DNA of 64,000 nucleotides. Origin: Ahaetulla prasina. Taxonomy: Eukaryota; Chordata; Lepidosauria; Squamata; Colubridae. The notes beneath the pieces were generated by a model. It had not been told where the DNA came from and made no database searches. It saw nothing but the letters and a program-made list of their open reading frames with translations. The stretch is taken from NCBI RefSeq assembly GCF_028640845.1, contig NC_080540.1:97501561-97565560 (forward strand), given 5' to 3'. Of the stretch, positions 54,425-64,000 are shown in pieces; the stretch's first letter is position 1; the number at the start of each line of letters is the position of its first letter. A program made the position numbers and the translations under genes.

Positions 54425-56654
54425 CCCTTACACTATATTATGAATCAAAAATCTGGGGGGGAAAAGTGGGGGTGTTAAGCAAAATAGGATGAATATAGTA
54501 CTAGTCAGTTTCCATGACTTCTCTGTTTCCTGAGTTACCTCTCTTTCAATAAGTGGAGCAAAATGGATTTATGCAAAGTACTTGTAGGTGGCTTACAGTA
54601 ATCTCTAACAGGAGCTAAACCCCCACAATTTTACAAAGGCCCTGCTCCTGGCAAAGTAAAATCTGCTAGAACTAGATATGTTGATCCTTTTCTTTCCCTT
54701 TCTCATACATATTTCCTTCATCAATAAAGAAAATGTAATTCTACTAAGGACATGGATTTAGCTTATTTCTTTTTGGGGCCATGAGTTTTACACAGTGTTA
54801 TTACTGTAGCCAAGAAAGTTAATACAAGGCATGATTATTGCTAATTGAAAACTGACCCATGGAGGTAGACTTTTTTTCTAATATGTGTCCGGTGAGCTTT
54901 TGGAAGACTTTTGCATACATGTAAATAATGAAGGCAGGAAGAAAACAAACAAATAAGGCAGTCCTTCAGAATATCACTTAATGCACATCACTTAATCCCA
55001 CCATTCTGTAGCTTCTATGATCGAAACTTCAAGGAGTGTGGGAGGTGTACCTCTAATCAGGTTGGGCTCAGTTGGATAATATAAATATTGGTAATCATAT
55101 ATAACTAATTATTTTAAATCCTACGACTTTAGATTCAAGAGCTTCAGAAATTTAAAATGTGAACTAATTTTATAGATAATGATGATGGTTATGATGATGA
55201 TTTGATCCTGAAACTTCAGTCCAAAGCTGATAATGATAATTTCATTCTCCGTGCAGATAAGACCCATTTTTAATTCTTCCACATAATCCTGCTGATTTTA
55301 AAGGTTGACTATTACACAACCTTATTACATTTTAAAACTTGAAGCACAATATGCTCTTTAAGATAAAGAGTTGATTGTTTATAAATGATTAGGTGCATGT
55401 ATGTGTTCTGTATTTTTGCCAAGCAGGGGGTGGAGAGAAAGAGAAAGAGAAATCTTTGAAGCTTGATATCATCAACACATTTTCACATCATTATTATAGA
55501 TAAGAACACAATAAATTCATTTAAAAGAGTTTTCTTTTCTTTCTATGACTTGGGTAATAACATTTCTTAAAAGTCATGGTCATTTTCTTCCCAAATTTGT
55601 ATTAACCGCTTTGAAAAATTGTCACAAAATTATTAGCTCTGCTAAATAGCCAAGACCAGGAAATTAACTCCAGAGGAAAGCTAAGAGTACTTTATTGAGA
55701 CAGGGTGTGGTACAGAATTTAGCTACCGGTAGTTTAATTGTGCAATACCTCTTACGCTTTCTTATAGATCAGTGATTGGGGAGGTATCTCTTGAGTCCCT
55801 TCCAAATTAATATTCCAATATTAATTAATATTGAATTGGAAGATATGCACTAAAAATGTTTCAGTCCCTTTTACCTAAGCAACAGCTTCTGCATATTTCC
55901 ATCATGGTCATTTTTCTTACCCTCTCTAAATTAATTTAAACTATAGTTAGCCAGGATTTAATAAAAATTGGGAAAGTTTTTACTGAAAATCCAAACAAAA
56001 GTCAGCTCTTTCTCTGACCTGCAAATCTGACAACTGAAAATATTGTTGCTAGCTAATTTCTTTCAGAAAGACCTGAAGTAGAAGTATAGAAGTGGTACTA
56101 CTTAATATATTATAAAACAATACAGTAGTATAAATAAAAAAAGAAATAAAAGAAATATTCTTCCCTATAATGTTGCTAAGTAATTCTAGTCTTACCTCAT
56201 CTAGAGAAATGACTACAATCTGCTGTACAGCAATTTTTCAAATATTTGTAGAGTATTATTACATATCTACTTAATATTTTTAAATACAAAGTAAACATAT
56301 CTTTTGGAGATTCCTCTTATGTGATTCACTACAATATCTATTTTCTCTAGTATGATGAAAGAGATTTAATTCATTTGAATTGTCAGGATAAGTCAATGCT
56401 ACCTTAACAATCCATGTCCAATCACATGCAAAAGTGGAAATACTTCCAATAAAGAAACAAGATAAATAATAGCAAAAGATGGATTATTTATTTATGTATT
56501 TTCATTCATTAAATGTATATAATCATCTAAAATCACAAATGTGATTCAGGTCAACTAACATAAAAATTAAAAACAACATATAAAAATCACAAACCAAGAT
56601 TTTAAAAAATACATCACAGCTATTTCCCTTAGAAACAGACTCACCTAGTGTCTT
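54425..56654. other. Unrecognised AT-rich DNA, 2.2 kb
   Basis: A short GAGAAAGAGAAAGAGAAA run near 55434-55450 and GATGATGGTTATGATGATGA near 55181 are the only repeats seen. Confidence 0.4.
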
Positions 56655-57060
56655 TGCCCAGTGCTGAATAAAAAGTACAAATCTTCAACTCCTTGGAAAA
56701 GGCCAGCAGGATCAGCACCATCTGCTTCTCAACCAGTGCACTTTTCTATATGGCAGATGTCATGACAGAGAAGGCACATCTTTTGGTGCCATTGTTTAAC
56801 AGAAGAGAGCCAGAGCAAGCTCACCCTGCTGAATCTTGTGTAAGGTGGTCCCATTAATAACCCAATCCTATGAAAGAGATGATAAGTATATTATATTGTG
56901 CTCAGAAGCTTACCGAGAGCCAATACAGTTTATAAAGCAGTGGTGTTACATGGACTCATTGAGGTCACTTATGACTGTAATCTGGACCATTTGCAACTTC
57001 CAATTGGTATTCAAAGAGACCATGTAGAGCATCATGCAAATGGAGTATAAGTAACATTCA
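56655..57060 (-). pseudogene. Antisense CR1/L3-like LINE, C-terminal relic
   Basis: On the plus strand, CTTGGAAAAGGCCAGCAGGA, GAGAGCCAATACAGTTTATA and CTGTAATCTGGACCATTTGC follow, in antisense, the text of LINE segments related to WLPV, LQLVQN and the end of ORF2. Heavily mutated. Probably the same original insertion as 57770-58330. Confidence 0.5.
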
Positions 57061-57344
57061 AGAGGCAAACAAAGGTCATCGTGGCCACAATTGCCACGTA
57101 CACTTCAGGATGGAAGTGAGAGTCTTGGAGAACCCTCAAAATATATACTAATTCTGTTTGGGGAACTTGAGTTCCCCTCTAAAATTAATGATGGGAAATT
57201 GCCATACTTGGGATGCTGTAAACTCCACAGCCACTTGGTCATATTAGAGTTGACCCTAAGTCTGTTCTTCCTTGTCAGGCCTCCAGGGGCCTCCTGACAC
57301 TGAGAAAGAACATTGATAGTACATTTGGCTGGCCAGGGATCAAG

Positions 57345-57576
57345 ATCAAGACCTCACCCCTTTCCTAAGAGGTCTACAAGGGGCGTGCATAAGAGCACAA
57401 ATGTGCCTACTGTTCCTGTCCTATTGTTTCCTTTCATTATATCCAATTTATATAGTTATTACATGCTTATATTCATATATATGCTTATATGTTGTATAGT
57501 TGCTTCATGCTTATGCTTATGTATGCTGTTATGACAAATAAAATAATAAATAAATAAATAAATAAATAAATAAATT
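57345..57576 (+). mobile_element. LINE 3' tail (family of 48.5 kb)
   Basis: ACCTCACCCCTTTCCTAAGA, GGGGCGTGCATAAGAGC, GTGCCTACTGTTCCTG, CTGTTATGACAAATAAA and an AATA run. It probably inserted into the older antisense LINE relic. Confidence 0.85.
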
Positions 57577-57769
57577 TATAGGTGATGATGTCTTACCCCC
57601 TGTTCAGTGGCTTCAAGCAAATCTTTAATAGGAACAGAGAGAGTAGAGCCTGGAAAAAACCTGTAAACTGGGGACTTTGGTCTAAACTTCTCCGGCTCCC
57701 TATCAACCAGACTAGAATTGACCCTGAAGGAAAGAAGAAAATCATTGCAACACTGTGCATATGCTTCCA

Positions 57770-58330
57770 ATCAGTCTAGAAATGTACTACAGTATGATTG
57801 ATAATATCAAAGACTCCTGCAAGTTCAAGAAGAGCCATGATGGATGTAGCACCACCATTCTAATCCATTGGATATCATCTGCAACCATGATCAATGCCAT
57901 ATTTAAGACCTGAAACACAATAGAAAAAGGTCTAGATAATTTGTTTCTTCCAGGATCTTCCAAAACTACAGTGGGATAAAAATTGTCTAGTAGTGGAACA
58001 TATAGCGGTGGATTCTTAAATAGTGACAGAAACTATTTTCTTAAGTGTAGGAAATACCAACATCTTCCCTCAAAGATAAATTGACCACCATCTGAAACCA
58101 ACCACGCATCATTTCCCAGGAGTCTTTGATCACTGAGGATTGATCTAGATATAATACATAGGTGGCTGCACTGATAGCTACAAAATACTATCGGGTTCCT
58201 CAGGGTTAACTGGCTTAAAATCTTCCAAGATAGGAGTTAATTCCTCTTGTCAATTTTATAAGGCTGGATGCTGCCTCAGAGCAGATCTGAGTGACTTAAT
58301 CTTTAGGATACTTCAAATAATTCTCACAGC
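57770..58330 (-). pseudogene. Antisense CR1/L3-like reverse transcriptase relic
   Basis: Plus-strand pieces such as CCTGCAAGTTCAAGAAGAGC, GGTTAACTGGCTTAAAATC and CTTCCAAGATAGGAG match in antisense the reverse transcriptase region of LINEs in which DLSAAFDTIDH and NYRPVSNL are encoded. No frame survives. Recognition is by general resemblance, so the family is uncertain. Confidence 0.4.
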
Positions 58331-59319
58331 TGTTCTGTAAATAGTCTTCTGATCACTCTTTCTCCCTTGGAAGCTCTAGATCATCTTAAACATAGAACTC
58401 CCCACTATCTATCTGTGGATGAGATAAGCACATATGCTTCTCTTATTGTCACAAGATAATCCTTAATGAAGACTCTTATTCATGTTTACTAGGATCATGT
58501 TTACTTTGTCTGCTTCTGGGATGCTGTCTGTACCAGCAGCAGATTGAGCAACACCTATTCCTCTGAGTCTTACTGCCATCTGTAGGAGACAAAATAACAG
58601 TGTGGCCAGCCATAAAACTCAGGCTGCCCCTCCAGCAGATTTATAGATCGGCTCCCGCTGCTGTCACTCAGTGTGGGATTCAGGTACCTGTGCATCTTGG
58701 AACACCAGGCATCTCACACAGTTGCCTTTGCTGTCCAGTTTGGCCCACTGACTTGTCTGGCTCTTATTCCACTGTTCATACGTTCCTTCTAAGTCACCCA
58801 GAAAGTTGCTCTGAAAACTCATTTTCTTCTTCAGCTACCATGAAGCCCCCAAATACCTGATTGTGATTTGAGGTGCATCCATTGGCCCTCCAAACCTTTC
58901 TCGTCCTTCCATAATGTCCACACATCATCTTCAATATTGTCATCAATCTGTATCCCATCACTAATTTCCATCCAGCTTCACTGTCATTACAAGAAAAACA
59001 CATATTAGTACTTGGCAGCAAAAACAATAATCTGCAGATGGTTAAAAGGTTTAATAAAATTACTGTAGCATAAACTTTTTATACATTCACTGGTTCATCA
59101 AATGCTATTAAATTCAGTTATTTTTCTTGTGATAATTCTTCTAAGTGTTTGGTGAATAGGTACAGGATGAAATGCTGGTACAAAAAAAAAAGAGTTTGCT
59201 AACTTTTAAAGTTTGATTGAAAATGTAGGCAAATATTTCCTTTACATTTTCCTTTACATTCCTTTACATAAAAACAAGATAGTTTTAGGTTATCTTTACA
59301 AGTACCAGGATTCTAAATA
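58331..59319. other. Unrecognised DNA
   Basis: The 86-codon frame at 58600-58860 has no domain I know. No repeat recognised. Confidence 0.4.
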
Positions 59320-60195
59320 ACAATGAAGCAAGTTACCAGTGTCCTCAAGTGTCTCAGAAATTTCAGACCACTAAAAAAGAAAAACAAGAAATCCAAGAAG
59401 AAGCCAGCATGGTTTCACAAAGATCTCACTGATAAACTGAAAGACAAAAATAATAAGTACAAAAAATGGAAAGAGGGACACATAACTAATTCAGAATACA
59501 CAAGATAACCCAAATCTGCAAAGATGAAGTCAGGAAAGCAAAGTCTCAGAATGAACAAAGACATGCAACAAAAGTCAAAGACAATAAAAAAAGTTTCTTT
59601 CAACATATAAATAACAAGAAAAAAGTTGAGGAAATGGTCCACTAAAGAGAGAAGATAGCAAAGAAGTAACAGGCAGTAGAGAGAAAGTAGAGCTGCTTAA
59701 CTCATTCTTTGCATCAGTCTTCACACAAAAAGAGACTTTTGAGATTTTGGAAAAAGGACAAAGAAGAGCAACTAAGGTAATTAAAGGCCTGGAGACTAAA
59801 ACGTGAAGAAAGGTTGCAGGATTTGAGTTTGGCTAGTCTAGAGAAAAGAAGAAGGTGGGGAAGACATGATAGCAGTACTCCAGTATTTGAGAGGCTGCCA
59901 CAAAGAGGAGGGGGTTAATTTATTTTCCAAAGCATCAGAGGGCACGACAAGAAACAATGGATGGAAACTAATCAAGGACAGAAGCAACCTGGAACTGAGG
60001 AGAAACTTCCCCACAATTAACCAGTGGAACAGATTGCCTTCAGACATTGTGGGTCCTTGCTTCATTATTGGAGGTTTTTAAGAGACTGGATAGTCACTTG
60101 TCTGAAATGGTATAGGATCTCCTGCTTGAGCAGCGGACTGGACTAAAAGACCTCCAAGGTCCTTTCCAGCTCTATTCTGATTCTGATTTTTTATT
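59320..60195 (+). pseudogene. Bird-type CR1 LINE, internally deleted
   Basis: The first part (59323-59730) encodes KKPAWFHKDLTDKLKDKN, KYKKWKEGHITNSEYTR, then, with stops, KDEVRKAKSQNEQ, KKSFFQHINN and LLNSFFASVFTQK: the segment between the endonuclease and reverse transcriptase of CR1. It then jumps to the C-terminus (from about 59745): EKGQRRATKVIKGLE, SLEKRRRWG, NHWNRLP-like QWNRLPSDIV. The 3' end reads GGACTAAAAGACCTCCAAGG and CCTTTCCAGCTCTATTCTGA, the CR1 tail. The whole reverse transcriptase is missing. Confidence 0.85.
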
Positions 60196-60939
60196 ACAGA
60201 GAGAGGGGGGTAAGGCAAAATGTCAAAAAAAATCATCATTTGTACCAAGATTGATATATTTGATTTTATCTATGATACATTTTAAAAAGCATTGTGCTTA
60301 CAGTTATTGATTTATTTTTTCTGTTTATTAAACTAGGGGAAATTTCCAATAAATTAAAACAGGTTTTTAAAAAACCATAGATGGCATCTTAACTATTTAA
60401 AAAATGTCAGTGTTTCTCATATTTTAAGAAGCAGCTGAAGCAAATACTGTATGTATAAGCTGAAATTCAAAAGTACAATAATGGATGAGAAATTGCCTGA
60501 ATACAATGGCTAAATAGGTGATTTTTTATCTCCATCGGCTGAGGAAATAGAGTTTCATGTTCATATGACAGGAAGCCATTCCTGGCTTTCTATCTGTTTC
60601 TAACCAGTGAACTTCAAAAAGAATATATTTCAACCAACTCTGTAGCAGATAAATCAATCTCAATAGGTAATATTGGTAAATTTCATTTCTTCTAAGAGAA
60701 AAAAGAAAATCTGATTATTATAAGTTATACCTACAGGATGGTTGTGATAGATTTCTTCCTAACTTTTTTTTAAATATAAATGAGAAAAAATTAAAACCTT
60801 AATATAGGTACTCGGTATAGTTGGTTGTACTGCCTAACTATCAGTTTGATAATACTCTTAGTTCAATAGAAACATGAACATGGTCTACAAAGTTTGGATG
60901 AATTTCATAGCAAAGTAACACATATATTAACATTCAAAC

Positions 60940-60941
<2 letters not shown>
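60196..60941. other. Unrecognised AT-rich DNA
   Basis: No supported feature. Confidence 0.4.
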
Positions 60942-60997
<56 letters not shown>

Positions 60998-61009
60998 ATT
61001 TATTTATGT

Positions 61010-61049
<40 letters not shown>

Positions 61050-61050
61050 T
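60942..61050. repeat. (TC)n and (TTTA)n microsatellite
   Basis: A (TC)n tract of about 52 bp changes directly into (ATTT)n of about 55 bp. The ATTT part is the complement of a LINE AATA tail and belongs to the next element. Confidence 0.95.
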
Positions 61051-61384
61051 TATATTTGTATACCGCCCTTCTCCCGAAGGACTCAGGGCGGTTCACAGCC
61101 AATAAAAACAACAGCAAAGCATATAATACATATAAAACAGCTAAAAACAGTATAAAAAACTTATTCAATTGATGGCCTAAAACTTTTAAATACAAATTTA
61201 AAACCCCGTTTAAAAACCCTGATTAAAACCCCACTTTAAAACTATGTTCACGCTAGTCCTGCTTGTCGAAACAACAACGTCTTCAGCTCGCGGCGGAAGG
61301 TCCGGAGGTCAGGGAGTTGACGAAGCCCCAGAGGCAGCTCATTCCAGAGGGCAGGAGCCCCCACAGAGAAGGCCCTCCCCCTCA
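61051..61384 (-). mobile_element. CR1/L3 LINE 3' end, antisense
   Basis: Starts with the complement of the tail (TATACCGCCCTTCTCCC, GACTCAGGGCGGTTCACAG) and runs through an AT-rich 3' region into the end of ORF2: TCGCGGCGGAAGGTCCGGAG and GCAGCTCATTCCAGAGGG are the complements of the LRTFRRGL and LWNELP codons. It breaks off at CCTCCCCCTC, directly against the GATA repeat. Confidence 0.9.
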
Positions 61385-61385
61385 A

Positions 61386-61464
<79 letters not shown>
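61385..61464. repeat. (GATA)20 microsatellite
   Basis: About 80 bp of pure GATA repeats abutting the truncated 5' side of the CR1/L3 copy. Confidence 0.97.
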
Positions 61465-61465
<1 letters not shown>

Positions 61466-61534
61466 AATGTATTATTTATTTTAGGGTTTAATCAGCATTA
61501 TATTGATTAGGAAAGTTCACCATATGCCCTAGAA

Positions 61535-61641
61535 CAGGGGTCTCCAACCTTGGCAACTTTAAGCCAGGAAGACTTCAACTCCCAGAATTCCCCAGCCAGC
61601 TTTGCTTAAAGGTTTAAAGTTGCCAAGGTTGGAGAGCCCTG
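61535..61641. mobile_element. Short hAT MITE, 107 bp
   Basis: The ends are CAGGGGTCTCCAACC and the complement of GGTTGGAGAGCCCTG. A perfect 8-bp duplication, CCCTAGAA, flanks it (61527-61534, 61642-61649). Same family as 2906-2988. The inverted repeats extend inwards over TTGGCAACTTTAA/TTAAAGTTGCCAA. Confidence 0.95.
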
Positions 61642-61649
61642 CCCTAGAA

Positions 61650-62683
61650 CACATTATGGTTCTGATCGCATATTACACTAAATCATAACATGGCTTGTTT
61701 TCCCAGATATTAATTTATAATACTTTATGGCAACCTTCCCCAAGTTTGATGGTCTCCAAACATACAGATTTCAGTTCCCAGATTTCTTAACAATGGCCAT
61801 GCTGACTACAGAATTCTAAGAGTTAGTTCAAACACCTGGAGATTCCCAGGATGGGGAAGCCTATTTTATAGCTTAACATTATTTCTGAGTCCACAATAAA
61901 CCTTAGCTAAATCAGGCAATGATTAGAGTTTATTTGAACATGCTGGGATAATAATAAAAGCAATCTGGTAGTGCATTGGTTTGTTTTGCTCTTTATAGCC
62001 TTTTGCTATGGATTCTATGAAAATAGTAAACATTAGTCCTTTTAGGAAGATAATGAAAGTGGGTTTTTTTAAAAAAAAAATCTGGTTTATAGGAGGTTAT
62101 TAAGGGAAAAACCTTTAATTATTGTATGAAGATATGAAAAGGGTTAGGATCAAGAAACCAGACTATATGCTGCTTATTATTAATCGGATAAAAAAATTGA
62201 TCTTCAGAAGATAGATATCAAGAAGGGCTAATGAAGAAAGTAGGTTGCATTTTTCCTAACTATGGCTGTTTTGTGCTTTGGACAAAAGACAAATTTAGGG
62301 ATTTTTTTTTATTAGATTGATTGCACTTGTCTTTGTTGCTTTCTTAGGATAGGAGCTCCTGTGTTGGGGATATTGATCATTATGATGCAGTACAGACCAG
62401 GCTGGGTTATTTATAATGGAATGGCTGTGTGTTTGTCTTGTTCTATTGTTTGAATAGAGATAAAGACTTATCTTTCAGGGCTCACTGCAATTTTCATGGC
62501 TTTTCCATCTCAAAATGTGGGGGGGGGGAGGGGAAATGGCATCAAAATTATTGGAGGTGGAACAAATTTGCAAAATCCGAATTCAGACTCATAATAGGTC
62601 TAATTCCTGGGGTAGACATAACAATGATTATGGGACTCTGGCGCTACAAGTTGTCCAGCTCTGACGTAAAATGAGGGGTTAGA
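61650..62683. other. Unrecognised DNA
   Basis: A G run (GGGGGGGGGGAGGGG) lies near 62520-62534. No other feature. Confidence 0.4.
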
Positions 62684-62925
62684 CTAGAGTTCCCCAATGT
62701 TTCTGGTTTTGCGAACCAGGGGCGGGGGGGGGAAGGGATCGTTCCACAAGCTGCCAGCAAACATGTACATACACACACAGTTCCATTTGTGTGACCGACC
62801 TTCTCACACAAATGGAGCCTACGCTCACGCGTTGGTCGTGAGGATGCATGTGTGCATGCGCGCACTGGCCATTTCTGTGACCCAGTTGCAATACTCTCAC
62901 AGTCCACAGGTTGGGGACCCTCAGT
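62684..62925. mobile_element. Probable hAT-type non-autonomous element
   Basis: AGAGTTCCCCAATGTTTCTGG at the left and GGTTGGGGACCCTCAG at the right look like inverted hAT ends, and the GC-rich interior has GCATGTGTGCATGCGCGCAC. An inner inverted pair, TCCATTTGTGTGA/TCACACAAATGGA, is perfect. I could not fix an 8-bp flank duplication. Confidence 0.5.
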
Positions 62926-63907
62926 TAGTTAACTGTCACCAAGTAATATGATGGTTTGTTATAGACAATTGCACATTGTTTTCCAAATTTGCTATTCAGT
63001 ATATCACCAGAATCCCCTTCCCACCTACGAACATCTCCATCAATAACATACCCAGAAGTTGCAGCAGATGCTCCAGTACATCATCACAATGCACTGCTTC
63101 TGAATCCTTTTGACTTCTGTTGGGTGCCCAGTACTGAATCAATCACTTTGTCCAGTTTCCCAAGTCTTTACTGAGGGCTTTCTTCTTTAAAAATTCAACA
63201 TTACCTCATGGTATTTAATTCAACAGTACCTGTAATTTTATTCACTAAGTGGCTGCAGTGACAAACTGATTCAATATGTGTTGGTTCAGTACTTCACAAG
63301 GATCACTTGATGTGTAGCTGAACATCAAAAGATTGCTGTGTGTTCAGTTCACATAAAAGGAACATTTTGTGCAGGGCATACAATCAAGTCTACCGCAAAT
63401 AATCAGGTAAACTGCTACGAATTCATTTTCACTTTGGAAATGAATAGTATTTACATGCGGTGTATTCCTTCTTTTTATAAAGTGATAATACAGTTGCATA
63501 GCAAGGAGCATTGGGAGTTCTGCAGGAGTCTTTAGCAATAAGACCAGTTCATCAAGCAGTGGGAATTACTTGAGGAAATATAGTGAATCCTGGATTGACA
63601 GGTGATTATAGACTAGAACTTCGCCAAAAAAAATGTAATATTCTGCTATTACAGAATAGACCTGTTCCCCTAATGGAGATGAGAAGCTTGTTCTTTTCCA
63701 TTGCATTTCTGCTCTATGATCACTTACACAGCATGAAGAGGTAGGGACCATGGAAACTCTACCTTGGATAATGAAGGAGATTTGTTTTCATTTCCCTCGT
63801 CATTGAAGGCATGCATAAATGCTTGTATCATTTGCATCCATACCTCACTACTTCTACAATGCTGCCCTCTCTGGAAAACAGAATCCACAAGAAGGTAGAT
63901 TATGAAA
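62926..63907. other. Unrecognised AT-rich DNA
   Basis: No supported feature. Confidence 0.4.
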
Positions 63908-63990
63908 GAGGGAGGGAGGGAGGAAAAGAAGGAAGGAAGGAAGGAAGGAAGGAAGGAAGGAAGGAAGGAAGGAAGGAAGGAAGAAAAAAG
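63908..63990. repeat. (GGGA)n/(GGAA)n microsatellite
   Basis: GGGAGGGAGGGAGG passes into a long GGAA run up to near the window end. Confidence 0.96.
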
Positions 63991-64000
63991 ATGAGACCAG

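Overview
The window looks like repeat-rich, AT-rich intergenic or intronic DNA of a squamate reptile, most likely a snake. The evidence is the mix of interspersed repeats: a Sauria-type SINE, Bov-B (RTE) LINE fragments, two kinds of CR1 LINE (a GC-rich CR1/L3 type and a bird-type CR1), L2/Rex1-like and other Jockey-superfamily LINEs, a Penelope-like element, Tc1-like and many hAT non-autonomous DNA transposons, and long AGAT, GGAA, AATA and TC microsatellites. I found no host protein-coding exon I could defend and no free-standing tRNA or rRNA gene. The longest reading frames belong to decayed retrotransposons or run through repeats.

Layout. 0-5.6 kb: a 512-bp hAT element, a hairpin-rich MITE, an 83-bp hAT MITE, a tRNA-derived SINE and a candidate solo LTR in otherwise unrecognised DNA. 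8.1-11.7 kb: a complete but internally deleted Tc1-like element, a direct duplication that copies half of it plus a Bov-B fragment, and an L2/Rex1-like reverse transcriptase relic split by a hAT MITE. 13.0-16.7 kb: a 1.63-kb tandem duplication ending inside a hAT element that had itself inserted into a palindromic repeat. 18.45-21.65 kb: a second, 1.60-kb tandem duplication with a perfect or near-perfect hairpin and AGAT microsatellites. 21.6-25.7 kb: a nearly full-length, frameshifted CR1/L3 LINE, a GC-rich island. 26-33 kb: LINE tails, a SINE, a 3' LINE fragment split by a hAT MITE, a solo LTR with TATA box and poly(A) signal, and a Bov-B scrap. 35-49 kb: scattered SINEs, hAT MITEs, a second Tc1-like element of the same deleted form, antisense LINE scraps, a Penelope-like 3' end and a LINE C-terminus. 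53-64 kb: two SINEs, a decayed antisense CR1/L3 LINE interrupted by another LINE tail, an internally deleted bird-type CR1, a CR1 3' end between microsatellites, and two more hAT elements.

Nothing here works together as a host pathway; the biology is that of mobile DNA. The observations I would follow first are (1) short hammerhead-ribozyme-like motifs, in the palindromic repeat and in the Penelope-like 3' region, with one compensatory stem change; (2) two 1.6-kb tandem duplications with 3-bp junction microhomology, plus a third direct duplication, which are either a local mutational habit or assembly artefacts; and (3) two Tc1-like copies 29 kb apart that share the same internal-deletion architecture. 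All family assignments come from remembered consensus features, not from a database search.
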